A DNA stretch of 64,000 bases from Rhizophagus irregularis. Lineage: Eukaryota; Glomeromycota; Glomeromycetes; Glomerales; Glomeraceae. Below the pieces are notes generated by a model that saw only the letters and a list, made by a program, of their open reading frames with translations, was not told where the DNA came from and made no database searches. Positions 1-11,270 of the stretch are shown here, piece by piece. Numbering within the stretch: position 1 is the first letter of the stretch; each line of letters opens with the position of its first letter. Location of the stretch: NCBI RefSeq assembly GCF_026210795.1, contig NC_089445.1:1116001-1180000 (forward strand), written 5' to 3'. The translations under genes were made by a program, and so were the position numbers.

Positions 1-572
1 TTTTCTATTCTGCGAGGTATTTAGGGCAATGCAGCGATAAATCTTCGGTATCCGATATGGACAGTTGAGTTGGGCGTAAAGGTCTGGCCTTCTCTGTTTC
101 AATATTTTAGCAGTCGGGAGAACCTTGTGTATTATTTTAACAAGATATGCAAAGAACCGATGTAGAGGAGCCGTGAGTAGTGTTATAAAAATGGCAGCAA
201 GTTCCGCTCTTGTTGAAGACGGTCACAGAGATAAACTCGCGCTGGCTGATCTTTTAGTCTCTTTGAAGGTTGATAATCATGTTGGAAAGTTATCCTTAAC
301 TCTAAATTTCATCGTTGGTCCCATCTTCCTTCCACTAAGTTTTCTTTAATATGTTCCTCTTCAGAAAATTTCGTTTTGAGTTCAACTTTCTAAAGATTCA
401 TTACAGCCAGAACTATTTAAATTCTTTTTCGTAAATTGGATAAGCATTTTGGGATCTATTATGGTAAAGTCACTAATTAACTTTGAAAATATCGTTAAAT
501 GTGCCACCTCAATTTAATGACATTTCTAATTTGTATACTACCATTTTATAAAATTTATTTGATATATATATA

Positions 573-678
573 TTGAAGAGGTAAAATTGGTTTAAAGAGA
601 AATTTTGACGAGGTAAAATAAAAGTTTTGGTTTAAAAAGAAATTTTGAAGAGGTAAAATAAAAGTTTTGATTTAAAGG
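573..678. repeat. Short degenerate tandem repeat (~41-bp unit)
   Basis: Three imperfect units share 'GAGGTAAAAT' followed by 'GGTTTAAA' and 'GAAATTTTGA', at about 41-bp spacing. No coding role is visible. The rest of 1-1400 is AT-rich. A 74-codon ORF at 125-349 has no recognisable motif and is not called. Confidence 0.6.
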
Positions 679-1404
679 ATGAAAGCTTATAAAAAATTTG
701 AGAGCGTGTATAGACCTTTTGAATATATTGTGATTAATAATAATAAGATCTTAGACTCTTGATTGATTGGTGACTTATTATAACGAAATACAAAAAATAA
801 CGTAAATATATAATTATTCAGTAAAATTTTTGTGCAAAAAAAAAAGAAATTTTTTCATTTGAATTGATTCTCCGATTTTCGTGTATCGCGTATTTTTACT
901 AATGTGGCTTTTCGTAAGATCAACCTACTTTGTGTGATGTATAATTCAACCCAACCAAGCCACTGTAGCCACTGTATTAAAACATTATGAATAATTTTCT
1001 GAGTTACAAGATACAATCTTAATAATATTTTGATATACTGTATTTACTAAACATTCACTCAATAACTGTACATTAGCTAGATATACAATATAATATTTAT
1101 TATTATAATAATATTAATAAAATATGAAATAAAATTTAATAAATTTTACGAATAATCAATATTCTTTTATCTTAAAACTATTTATCTTAAATGTTTATCT
1201 TAAAATCCTTATCTTAAAATAAAGTAAAATAAAAAAAATATATATATATATATATATACCGAATAATAAGAATTATAAAGAAAAATTGGAAATGAAGTTA
1301 AATCTTTCTTTTCATAATGAAAAAAAAAACTATTGCAATAGAAAAAAAATTTTTACAACTATTAAACCATAGAAAAAAAAACCCTCCTATAATAATTACA
1401 AATT

Positions 1405-2118
1405 TTATGGACCTTGGAAAGAACGACACATAAATCTATCGTAATTATCAGATTCTGATAAAATAGCATCGATGGAAGGTAAAACTAATTGAGAAGAAGA
1501 ATTATTACTATTATAAGAAGAGTATATTTGTGATGTAGGTGAATTAGATCCACTCGTAGTAGAAATGGTAGAAATTGAAGAAAATCCAGGATGATGATAA
1601 TTGAATAATTGTGGAACAAATTTTCTTTGTGCATCTTGATAATTAAAAGTATTTGAGGCAAAGAGAAAGTCGTCATCAAAATCATGATTGAGAATAGGTT
1701 TGTGAGAGCGCTTTTTTTTAGGTTTGAATACATAACCAGGATAAGTGCGTTCGTGAACTTTTTTCGCTAAATCAGCGATTAATTTATAAATATTCTTAAC
1801 CTCTTGAGACTCAGAACTCCACCACTTTCCAGCATTACTTGAAACATAAGATAAATTTGAAGAAATTTCAGGACCATAATTTGTAGTTAACTTTGACATA
1901 AAGTCCCGACGGTAAATGAGAAAAGAGTTTTGTGGCCTTGGAGGAGTATTTCCTTTACGAGATTTTCTCTTGGGACTTATCAAATATTCTATTGGCATGG
2001 TTATTTTTTGTAAGATTTTAGTGTAAGTTAGTGAGTCCATCTCCGATATGACTTCTTCAACTATTTTAGATTCCGGTATCATTGGAGATTGAAATGATGA
2101 AGTCTCGTATGGATTCAT
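1405..2118 (-). CDS. MATA-type HMG-box protein (237 aa)
   Basis: Predicted sequence-specific DNA-binding protein acting in the nucleus. One uninterrupted exon of 237 codons. The HMG box spans about residues 58-135: it opens with 'PPRPQNSFLIYRRDF', has the helix-2 'AGKWW' signature at 96-100, and closes with 'YPGYVFKPKKK'. A basic stretch 'KRKSRK' (50-55) precedes it and may add DNA contacts or nuclear import. The last third is Ser/Asn/Tyr-rich and probably disordered. The Pro-Arg-Pro-x-Asn start and the 'YPGYxF' end resemble the MATA_HMG family, greatly expanded in Rhizophagus. Membership is inferred from motifs. Whether this copy has any mating or sex-related role cannot be told from sequence. 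The start is the first ATG of the open frame. Confidence 0.85.
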   Translation of the reverse strand: MNPYETSSFQSPMIPESKIVEEVISEMDSLTYTKILQKITMPIEYLISPKRKSRKGNTPPRPQNSFLIYRRDFMSKLTTNYGPEISSNLSYVSSNAGKWWSSESQEVKNIYKLIADLAKKVHERTYPGYVFKPKKKRSHKPILNHDFDDDFLFASNTFNYQDAQRKFVPQLFNYHHPGFSSISTISTTSGSNSPTSQIYSSYNSNNSSSQLVLPSIDAILSESDNYDRFMCRSFQGP

Positions 2119-2119
2119 T

Positions 2120-2352
2120 TACTGTATATAAAGAAAAGAATAAAGAATATTTTTAAGAGTTTATATACGAATATTGTGGCGACCAATCGATTTAATGTAA
2201 GTTATTGGATATTTTTTTATTCGGTATATTATTAATGGAATTTTTTTGCTAATCATCCTCATCCAGTGGTGCTGCTTTTATAATCTTTTGTGAGTATTGT
2301 AATAATAATATTTAATAAATACCTAAAATGGAAAAAGTTAAAGTGTAATAAA

Positions 2353-2384
<32 letters not shown>

Positions 2385-4140
2385 TTTAATGATCAGGAAT
2401 AATACTATATTATAATTATAATTAATGTTAATTAATAAAAAAAAACCCCCCAAATAAAAATGTTATTGTATTGTTTGTTTACTTTATGTTATTTATGTTA
2501 TTTATATGTTCGCACGTCATTTTAAAAATGTTTATATGTCAATTTTTTTAAATAAGTTTTTTAAGTTTTTAATGTATCACAATCATTTAAGATTTATAAG
2601 ACATTTTTGCAACGAGGTTTCGTAATAAATGGTATGGTAATAAAAAAAAAGTAAAATACTTTATCATAACTTGCATCAATAAAAGATATTTCATCTTCGT
2701 CTCTTTTTTTTTTTTAAAAAAAAAAGAGACAATGGATATTTCATTCAATTTTTTTTTAAAAAAAAAAACTTTTTTTTTCTTTTTATTATTTAATATTTTT
2801 TGATTTGTAATAATAACAATACATTTTTAATAAATCAATTTATTATAAATATTTATAATAATATCATTTACAAAAACAGAATATAAATAATAATAACTAA
2901 AATAATTTGATATTTAAGTGGTCAAAAAATTGGTTATTCATTTCCTTGTTTTTTGTTTTCCTTGTTTAAAAATAATTATTATTGGTTAAACAAACATAGG
3001 AGTTACAAAACACTAATCCCTAATTACGTCATTCTTGTAGCACAAATTTGTTAATTTTCTTTTGAGATCTTAATAATCGATATGATTATGATCATCAAAA
3101 AAATAATAATCAAGAACAATTAAATATAACAATACAAACTGCAATGATGATTTGACAAGTAAAGACAACCTATAACTGTCAAATTATATATCCCTGATTT
3201 CCTGAGTCAACGAAACACATGTAAATGTATTATGAAGGAATTTTCAAAATTTATAGGAAACAATAAATCGTTGTCTTGCGTCTTTGCGTCTTTTGAAATT
3301 TAGAATCTTTAATCTATTTAAAGATTGTTTACTGTTTTTTTCCGGTGTAATAAGAATGTCAATCAGAAGATTTGTTCTATTTTTTTTTCAATAATGGGAA
3401 AACCAACCGATTTACATTTTATTGTGTTACACTTCAATAACAACGCCTATCTCAGACAAACTTATTTTAATAATGATTTATTAATATTTTTATTCAAAAA
3501 CAAAAATGTTTGTTTTCGTATACATTACCTTTTTCGTTTAATATCTCAGGTTAGTTAATACTTGTCTTGTTGTCGACTTTTCGATTTAAATTATATTGTG
3601 ATTTTTTAGCAAATTTAGTAAATGATACTGTTTGTTCGATTTTTATATATTAAGAATTTTTATAACAAAAATCGTTAATCCTAAATACTCTTAAAAAGTA
3701 CATATTTTTTTTTGTGCATATGAATCATAAGAAAATGATCACCTCGATTATTTTTCATCCTTTTTCAAAATCAACAATTAAGTATAATAATAATAATTAT
3801 CTATAATTAAATAAATGAATTGTTACAAATTCGATTGTCGATAAGATGACGTATCAATTATTTTTTTGTTTACATTATTCTTATAATTATGGTAATTCCG
3901 GTTAATATAATTCTTGTGAGGTACAAATTCCCCTTCATAGCAGAAATTCCTTTTCTTCATAAATCAAACATTGTTTTACAGAAAAGAAAAGTATCCTTTT
4001 GTTTTTTTTTTCTTAAATAATGAAAAATAAATTATCTATTGTCTCTATAACAACTTTTTATTCAACGTTCATTAATTTTAATATACAGTATATAATAATC
4101 ACATGTGATTAGACATGATCTTATAATAACTTTTAATTAT
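2120..4140. other. AT-rich intergenic stretch without a supported gene
   Basis: Contains a (TA)n run near 2355-2385, a near-perfect palindrome at about 2696-2732 ('GTCTC', T-run, A-run, 'GAGAC'), and several T8A8-type tracts. A 77-codon ORF at 3325-3558 has no family motif and AT-biased composition; I do not call it. Confidence 0.5.
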
Positions 4141-5902
4141 CACTATATCGTAATATCACCCTAAAAAATGCGGAAATTCCATGAGATTTTTCTCGATTGA
4201 AATCGGACACGGAAATCAGGAATGCGATTTTTCGATCTCACATGATCTGCATATTTTTTTATTAAAATAATCATCTTTACTAAAAAGAGGAAAATCTACA
4301 GGTTTTAACCCCTTTAGAAATTTCCCCTTTAGAAATTTCCGTCGGATTAAGCCATCCGATCATGTTGGATTCGATGTGGCGGTCGTTCCCGACGTCCCGT
4401 AGTATAATTAGTAAAATGCAATTATCTATTTTTATCCATTTCCGTTACACTTTTGTCAAATTTTTTTTTTAATCGTTACAGAATAAGCGATAAAAATGAA
4501 ACATAGAACATAATTTGAAAGTATTTTGCGTAGAATGTGTAAAATGCAATTCTCATATATCAATACATAATGTATCATTTCTCTTCTTTTTCCCAAACTT
4601 CACTAATATTTAATATATTCATTCTAAACATTTATCCTTCATATCATCATCATCATCTATATCAATTGATGTATAAATTAAATCCTTTTCTTGTGATGTT
4701 TTGTGATACATTGTTTTTTCTTTTTTTAAAATTTCTAAAAATCCAACATCAAGATAATATTCTTTAAGTAAAGTTTCGATAATTTGAACGCGATCTTCTA
4801 AAGTACCACTTGCAGGCATCTCACTAACTTTTTCGACAAATGGAATTCCTGCGGTTGATACATATTTTTTCGCAACGTTTTTTATTAAACTTTTTCGACA
4901 TATCATACATGTCATGTAAAGAATAATATACTTTTGCATAAACCCCCTAAAAGAAGTTACACCATAAAAATTAATTAAAATATAATCATATTATTAATAT
5001 TGTTAATTTGCTTACCATGGTGCTATTCTGGATGTTCCAAATAAGAGTATAAAGACTCCGGATAAAAAAGAGAAAAATCCACCAATTTTAGATATAAATG
5101 AACTAACTAAAATTAAAGATAAAAAAAAGATACGTTATGTCTTTATTTTTTTTATTAAAGAAAAAAAAAGAATTAAATTAGATTAATACTTGCTTCTCGG
5201 ATAAACTTCTTTTTGATATTGAATAGTTGGTGACCTTCGATTTATGCCAAGTTGTATAGTATTTTGAGAAGAACTCAAAGGTAATATGTTCATGTGCGCA
5301 TTCAAATCAATATAAGATTTACCTAATATTTCTCTCTCAGTAATTATAGGTGAATAATCTATGATCGCAACTTGTCTATTCGCAAGAAAAAAAGAGTTAT
5401 AAGTAGAATTATAATAAGATTCACCAAATCCAACTCTTTTTAAATAAATTGATAATATTTCAGAGTAAGCACCCGTTGAGTTAAGAATATTTAAAATTGC
5501 ATTACTATTATTTAAAAGAGTAGGTTGACCAGTCTGTTCTATACTAATATTTAACCATATTAAGCCTACAAAAGGTTGTACAAATTCGTATTTAGCACAA
5601 GTTGTCCGAATGTTATCAATGCTATTTTTATAGAAACATCCACCGTAGTTAATGAAATTATATTGATCATCAACAACTAAGAATTGGCAGGATGTAACAT
5701 TTATAGAGTTTGCATTACAAAATTCTATGGTAATGTTACAATCGTTAATAAAATGATTACTGATATCAACTTTGGGATAAACAGAAATATCTGAAAATTG
5801 GTTAATCGTGTACAAAATAATAAAGATAATGAAAGTAAGAGAACATAGTTTTTTGAACAAAATTAAACAAAACGATTCAGTAGGCTTATTTCTTCTAAAC
5901 AT
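4140..5902. repeat. Segmental duplication, copy 1
   Basis: This segment resembles 8740-10610. The shared flank includes the conserved piece 'GATGTGGCGGTCGTTC' near 4373 (again near 8940), then 'TTCCGTTACACTTTTGTCAAA' near 4440 and 9270, and then all exons of the adjoining gene. Copy 2 carries two extra insertions that copy 1 lacks, so copy 1 shows their empty sites. Confidence 0.8.
4619..5902 (-). CDS. Three-exon membrane protein of a Glomeromycotina-type family (375 aa)
   Basis: Function unknown. Exons are 5902-5190, 5102-5016 and 4946-4619; phases close (713+87+328 nt, 376 codons with the stop). The intron between exons 1 and 2 removes what looks like a stop after '...YPRSK'. An N-terminal hydrophobic anchor (about residues 20-37, 'LTFIIFIILYTINQF') is followed by a ~200-residue region with at least six N-x-S/T sites and several Cys, probably extracytoplasmic. 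Exon 2 encodes a second membrane span ('FFSFLSGVFILLFGTS'). The cytosolic tail holds 'RKSLIKN', 'STAGIPFVEKV' and 'LEDRVQIIETLLKEYYLD', likely a short coiled coil. I know this two-span architecture from Rhizophagus gene models only as uncharacterised proteins. It is divergently arranged with the gene at 6098, with 195 bp between starts. Confidence 0.8.
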
Positions 5903-6097
5903 TTTGAAATTTGAATAATATACTTATCTCGTATGTTGTGTATGTCGTGCTTATATATATTATATTAATATGAAATCGGTCTAAGGCTGATCAAATACGT
6001 CCCGTGAAATATCAAAAAAAAGAAAAGCCACGGCTTATGAGCGACATAGTAATTATAAACCGGGATACTACGTTCTTTTGAGTTTCACATTTTAGAT
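5903..6097. promoter_or_regulatory. Shared divergent promoter region
   Basis: 195 bp separate the start codons of two divergently transcribed membrane-protein genes. It contains a TA-rich stretch ('TATATATATTATATT', about 5953-5967) that could serve as a TATA-like element. No specific factor site can be named. Confidence 0.4.
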
Positions 6098-7197
6098 ATG
6101 AAAGTCAATAAAATATTAAATTTTTTATTTGTTTTTACGATTATCGGAGAAGCTATTTTTCTTGTTATTTTTACCCATAACTTTATAAATCCAATTGAAT
6201 TAGTAGTAATTCAATTACTATTTCCATTATGGTCCACACTTCCATTCATTCTTTTAACTGGATTAACCACAGCTTATTATAAAACTATAATTCGTACTAT
6301 AATATTTCTCATTGTTAATTCGAGTCCAAAGATAATAATAGTTTGTAATATTCTATTTGGAAAATTTGAATATAAAATATATAGAATGATGATAACTGGA
6401 GTAATAATTTTAGGAATATTTCAAGTTATCTACTTAATATTATGTATTATATTGTTCAAAATTAAGTCTTGGAAATGGATTTCAGATCCAATAAATCAAT
6501 TAGATGATAAATTGAAAAAAGTACATAATATTCATCAGTTTGAAAAAGCATTATCTCTAATGACAATTTCATTTCTTGGAATATGGATATTCCTAACGGA
6601 AGTAATTGATAGTCTTAGTATTAATTATTATTTTTATAAATTACTTCCTTTAATATATTTTCCGACTACCATTATTTTAATTATTTCTACTTCTATTGTT
6701 TTAGTAGCAATAGAAAAAGAATCAGTTTCGTTACTTATTTTATTTTACATAGCAAGTTTTCTTGGATTAGGAATAATTGCACTTAGATTTATCGAAAATT
6801 TCCATTTTCCTCTTTATTATGCATTAACTAAAGAGAGAATTATTTTTGGTAATAAATCCTATTCTAATATTTGAAATTTTAATCACTTTTATTACTAGAT
6901 TTTTGTTTACTAATTATTTTTTTTTTTACTTTAGGTATTCTTGCAGCAATTTCTCTAATAATTTTTAATATTAATACAATCTTATGTCAAAAAAATTTCA
7001 ACAAAAAATTTTATCTACTGAACTATGAAATAGAAATGCCTAAAGAATTTGATTATGATTATGATCCAAAACAAGATGATGAATCTGAATCATCAAAATC
7101 TGAATCAGAAGAAGAAAGCTTGATCATTAAGTGCAAAAAGTATGTAAAGAAAAAATATCATCAATATAAAAATGATATTTCAAATTTTTTGGAATAA
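6098..7197 (+). CDS. Multi-pass membrane protein of unknown function (337 aa, two exons)
   Basis: Exons 6098-6848 and 6935-7197 (751+263 nt, 338 codons with stop). The donor 'G|GTAATA' and acceptor 'TTTAG|GT' keep the frame and extend the protein past a stop in the intron. The chain is almost wholly hydrophobic: about seven to eight candidate spans, starting with 'ILNFLFVFTIIGEAIFLVIF' and ending at the exon junction ('GILAAISLIIFNINTIL'). The tail is acidic and Ser-rich ('DESESSKSESEEES') then Lys-rich, and probably cytosolic. I do not recognise a domain family. The topology is receptor- or transporter-like, but no ligand motif or GPCR signature is visible. It shares its promoter region with the gene ending at 4619. 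Confidence 0.75.
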
Positions 7198-7553
7198 TTT
7201 ATCGTAATAAGTATTAGAAGAAAGATATTTGTTAGATTCGGATTGCTAATTTTATTAATATCATAGTAGTTTGGATTACATGAGCCATAATAACATTTAA
7301 GTGAAATAAAGTTGTTGGTGAAACGTTCTTTTATATGCTAGCATGTTTGATTATTTTAAGGAGTGGGATAAATATTTGGGATTGAGATTCTCATTTATTT
7401 TCGTGCTTTAACAGCTGCTAAAAATAATAATGAACTGATTAAGCTTTTTTTAAATGTTTAATTTCACCGCATAGTAGAGATTATAAATTATATGATCTAG
7501 CCTATGCAATTATTTTAAACGTTTCATTAAAAATCCTAAAAGATTTTGCTATT

Positions 7554-7638
7554 ATTTATTTCATGAGGAGTTGGGAATAATAGAGTTTTTTTTCCCGAAG
7601 AGAAAAACCCCTAATGTTCCCCTTCCCATGAAATAAAT
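7554..7638. repeat. Hairpin repeat with 12-bp perfect arms
   Basis: 'ATTTATTTCATG' at 7554-7565 is inverted exactly at 7627-7638, with further partial pairing inward ('GGGAA'/'TTCCC'). Possibly a small MITE relic. The rest of 7198-8740 has no supported gene. Confidence 0.6.
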
Positions 7639-8389
7639 GGGTAATCCTCTGGAGCGTGTCACTCATTAATTATTATCTTAAAACTTAAATTATTTTAAAC
7701 TAAAATTAGTAATTTCCCGGCTATCTATATGAGGCCGGAAAATAAGTCAACGATCATTTATAAACTCAGCTAATCACTCGCTATTTTTAAAAATTAGTAT
7801 GAAGTGACACTTAGTGCGATAGAGGATTATTATACTTACAGCTTTTCTTGATTTATTTTGTAAAAGGAATTTTAGGTTATTTAAACTGAAAAATGAAACT
7901 TACGGAACAAATTTACTTTAGCATTTGATTTTTTTTAAAGAAATTTTATTAAATAAAAACTTACGAAAATTTATCTTGAAAAATATCATTTCTTGTTTAT
8001 TAATTAGTACAATTTTTCATATTTTTAAAATATATGTATGTAAAAATGAAATTATAATATTATATATGAAAATATAATAAAATAGGTTGACTTCGTTGTA
8101 ACATTTATATTTGCATATTATTTAAATTACCTCAGCTTATGCAAATTCGTCATTAGATTCAATACCATCTTTTAAATCAGCAACAAGATATAAGTATAAC
8201 GATAAAATGAAATGTATTCACGAATATGCAATACCTTGACATTTGGTCGTTTCAACATTAAATTCTAGTCATTTAAGAATTACATCATAATTCTGGCAAA
8301 ATTTTCAATGTTTCGAGAATAAAATTATAATATAAATTTGTAATTCCGGCCAGCATTGTAAATTTGGCCTGAATTAGTTTAGCATTAAA

Positions 8390-8484
8390 TTTAAATGACA
8401 AATGACAAATGACCTGAATGACTAGGTCATTCTAAGGTCATTCAGTGGTCATTTCAAAATAACCAAATGACCTGGTCATTTGCC
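8390..8484. repeat. Cluster of AATGAC/GTCATT direct and inverted motifs
   Basis: About ten copies of 'AATGACC', 'AATGAC' or the inverse 'GGTCATT' sit in under 100 bp, alternating in strand, so the segment can fold on itself. No gene is nearby. Confidence 0.7.
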
Positions 8485-8974
8485 ATCATTACGGCTCAAG
8501 GAATAGTCACATTATCTTATTAATCAAATTAAGTAGTGGATAATTATTTACGGCTAATTCATATCATCAGTTGTTTTAGTATTAAGATACTTTAGACCTT
8601 AAGAATTAAGTGTCCAATGTCTTAAAGTTAGATTGACGATACATTGCTTCCAATTGCTGCTTAATGCTCACAAACGGAAATAATAATTCAAGTTTGATTG
8701 AAATCTGATTGTTTATTAATATCTTTTACAAGGTGTTAACACAACTTTAATCTTCGAGTTGTCGAATTAGGAAATTTGACGTAATGCGACTTTTCGATTT
8801 CCATATTTTTTGTTTGTTTTATTAAAATCACCATCTTGAGGAATCAAACCCTTTAAAATTTCTGTCTATTGTATAATCTATACTTGTCCAAATACGGAAT
8901 TGATTGCGATGGTTTAAGCCACCTAATCATGTTAGACTTGATGTGGCGGTCGTTCTCGACGTCCCGTAATACTA

Positions 8975-9216
8975 GCCCTGTTCATTTCTAGATCGTATCG
9001 GATTGACCAAAAAAAATGTATAACCAATGATCGGATTGGTTATATATCCATAATAGCTTGCTTATAGGGCAAAAAACACGTTGATGTGTTGTTATTATGT
9101 TTAATTATCAGACAAATTTTGTAGATCGGCTTGACTGACCGCTGAGGCGCTAACCGCATCAGCAACCAATTATTTAAGGGTACAAATTTGCGATCAATCC
9201 GGTCAGATCACAGGGC
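8975..9216. mobile_element. MITE-like insertion, termini GCCCTG/CAGGGC
   Basis: Present in copy 2 and absent at the matching place in copy 1 (near 4400). Ends are 'GCCCTGT' and 'ACAGGGC' inverse, flanked by 'TACT' at 8970-8973 and 9217-9220. Subterminal segments also pair ('GTATCGGATTGACC' against 'GATCAATCCGGTC'). 242 bp, no ORF. The family is not determined; 'TACT' may be part of a longer target duplication. Confidence 0.65.
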
Positions 9217-9486
9217 TACTGCATAATTAGAAATCAACAAATTGCATTATCATTCTATTTTATCTATTTCCGTTACACTTTTGTCAAATTTTTTAGTCGT
9301 TGCAGAATGAGCGATAAAAATGAAAAAAATAGATCATAATTCGAAAACATTGTACGTTAGAATGTGTAAAATGCAATCCTCATATATCAATCAGTACATA
9401 GTTTTAATAATATACTGTATCATTACACTTTTATGTTATTCTTAACTTCACTAATATTTGATATACTGTATTCATTCTATACATTA

Positions 9487-10610
9487 TCAATTGATATATA
9501 AATTAAATCCTTTTCTTGTGATGCTTTCATTGCTTTGTGAAACATTGTTTTTTTCTTTTTTTAAAATTTCTAAAAATTCAACATCGAGATAATATTCTTT
9601 AAGCAAAGTTTCGATAATTTGAACGCGATCTTCTAAATTACCACTTGCAGGCATCTCACTAACTTTTTCGACAAATGGAATTCCTGCAGTTGATACATAT
9701 TTTTTCGCAGCGTTTTTTATTAAACTTCTTCGACATGTCATTGTCATACATGTTATGTAAGGAATAATATACTTTTGCATAAGTTCCCTAAAGAAGTATA
9801 TAAATTAAAATATTATTCTTATTATTATTTACTTACCATGGTGCTATTCTGGATGCTCTAAATAAAGAGTATAAAGACCCCGGAGAAAAAAAACAATTTA
9901 GATATAATTGAACCAACAAAAAATTTAAGATAAAAAATTACGTTATATCTTTATTTTTTTTCATTATCTCCGTTTTCAAAATGGTGTGCGCAGTTTATTT
10001 GTGATTGTATATTCGAATACTAATATTCGTTCGGTTTTCTGTCCATATTTTGTCCGAGTTTCGTCCGGGTTTCGGTTTTCTTTTTAACTGCGTAGTGCGT
10101 ACATCATTTGAAAACGGCGATAAAGAAAAAAAAAGAATCAAATTAGATTAACACTTGCTCCCGGGATGAAATTGAATAGTTGGTGACCTTAGTCTTATGC
10201 CAAGTTGTATAGTATTCTGAGAAGAACTCAAAGGCAATATGTTCATGCGTGCATCCAAATCAATATAAGAATACTTTTCTGCGCGACTTTCAAGGCCAAA
10301 TAAATATGAACCAATTATATCTCTTTTAATCATAGGTGAATAATCTATGATCGCAACTTGTCAATTCGCAAGAAATAAAGAATTATAAGTAGAATTATAA
10401 TAGGTTCCATCAAATCCAATCCTACTTAAATAAATTGATAATATTCCAGAGTATTAATCTGTTGAGTTAATAATATTTAAAATTGCATTATTACGGTATT
10501 ATAGGTTGGCCAGTTTGTTCTATACTAATATTTAACCACATTAACTCTAATAAATCATGTACAAACTCGTATTTAGCACAAGTCATCTGAAAGTAATCGG
10601 TATAGGCATA
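9487..10610 (-). pseudogene. Broken paralogue of the 4619-5902 membrane-protein gene
   Basis: The exon 3 equivalent (9780-9487) is still open and close to its source ('STAGIPFVEKVSEMPASG'). The exon 2 equivalent around 9838-9900 has lost its frame through indels, although the 'CCATGGTAAG' donor remains. The exon 1 equivalent (about 10148-10610) carries 'GCG AAT TGA CAA' where copy 1 reads 'GCG AAT AGA CAA', so an Arg codon is now a stop. It also has a ~12-codon insertion after 'RDIIG' and no 5' end. A 154-bp element sits in the first intron. Confidence 0.8.
9967..10120. mobile_element. 154-bp MITE with TA target duplication (mariner-like)
   Basis: Terminal inverted repeats begin 'TCTCCGTTTTCAAA' on the left and 'TCGCCGTTTTCAAA' on the right (as inverse), and stay alignable for about 30 bp to 'TACGCA' and 'TGCGCAG'. 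TA flanks both sides (9965-9966, 10121-10122). The paralogous intron near 5150 lacks the insertion and gives the empty site. No coding capacity. Confidence 0.8.
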
Positions 10611-11270
10611 GCTGCATTCGTTAGCGGGAAAGAACTCCCACTTCAAAGGAATGTTACGAAATTTTCTGCCAAGTAGGTGTGGAATGATTTTTTTTACGGC
10701 TAGCTCTTATTTAGTATTCTCAAATTGCCAAGATACTTTAAACCTTACGATGGGTAGATCTTAAATATTGGATCATTGCTTGCGGTTGCAGGCACTTGCA
10801 GCAGCAGATTCTAATATTAAATATTAATGAATTACCTATATTTAAATAACTGAACGAGATAATTTAATTTTTTTAAAAAAAATCCATTAAATCCATTATC
10901 CATATTTCATATCTTTACCCTTCGTTTTTCATATTTCGGCTATACATTCAGAACCAATCACGCTGGGCTTTTTCATAATAATCTTTAATACAGTATTAAA
11001 CAGGGTGTTTAGTTTTTACACAGAAAAAATTGAATGTTATATTCGAAGATTCATTCCCATAATGAAATATATCGATCTTCTATTGACAGCAATCCATAGA
11101 CACGTGCTTTGCGCAGTAAAGCGAGTTAAAAATTGCATTGTCGCACGAAATGTATGAAGCGAATCCACAATATTTTGCATAAATAGTCCACAAAAAAAGT
11201 TGTCTTCCTTCATTTTATTCATTTTATTCATTTTATTATATTAAATACTTTATTTTATTAATAATAAATA

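Larger units (their letters stand above)
8740..10610. repeat. Segmental duplication, copy 2 (degenerate)
   Basis: Homologous to 4140-5650 but with base changes, indels and two insertions (8975-9216 and 9967-10120). Homology to copy 1 stops near 10610, inside the region corresponding to exon 1, so the 5' part of the gene is missing. Confidence 0.75.

Noticed and set aside
125-349. 74-codon ORF at the window start
   Set aside because: No recognisable domain. It could be an exon of a gene running in from the left, but no splice or family evidence supports this.
11037-11231. 64-codon reverse-strand ORF upstream of APH-1
   Set aside because: No motif, and it ends in a 'TTCATTTTATT' repeat. Possibly a TE relic, but unsupported.
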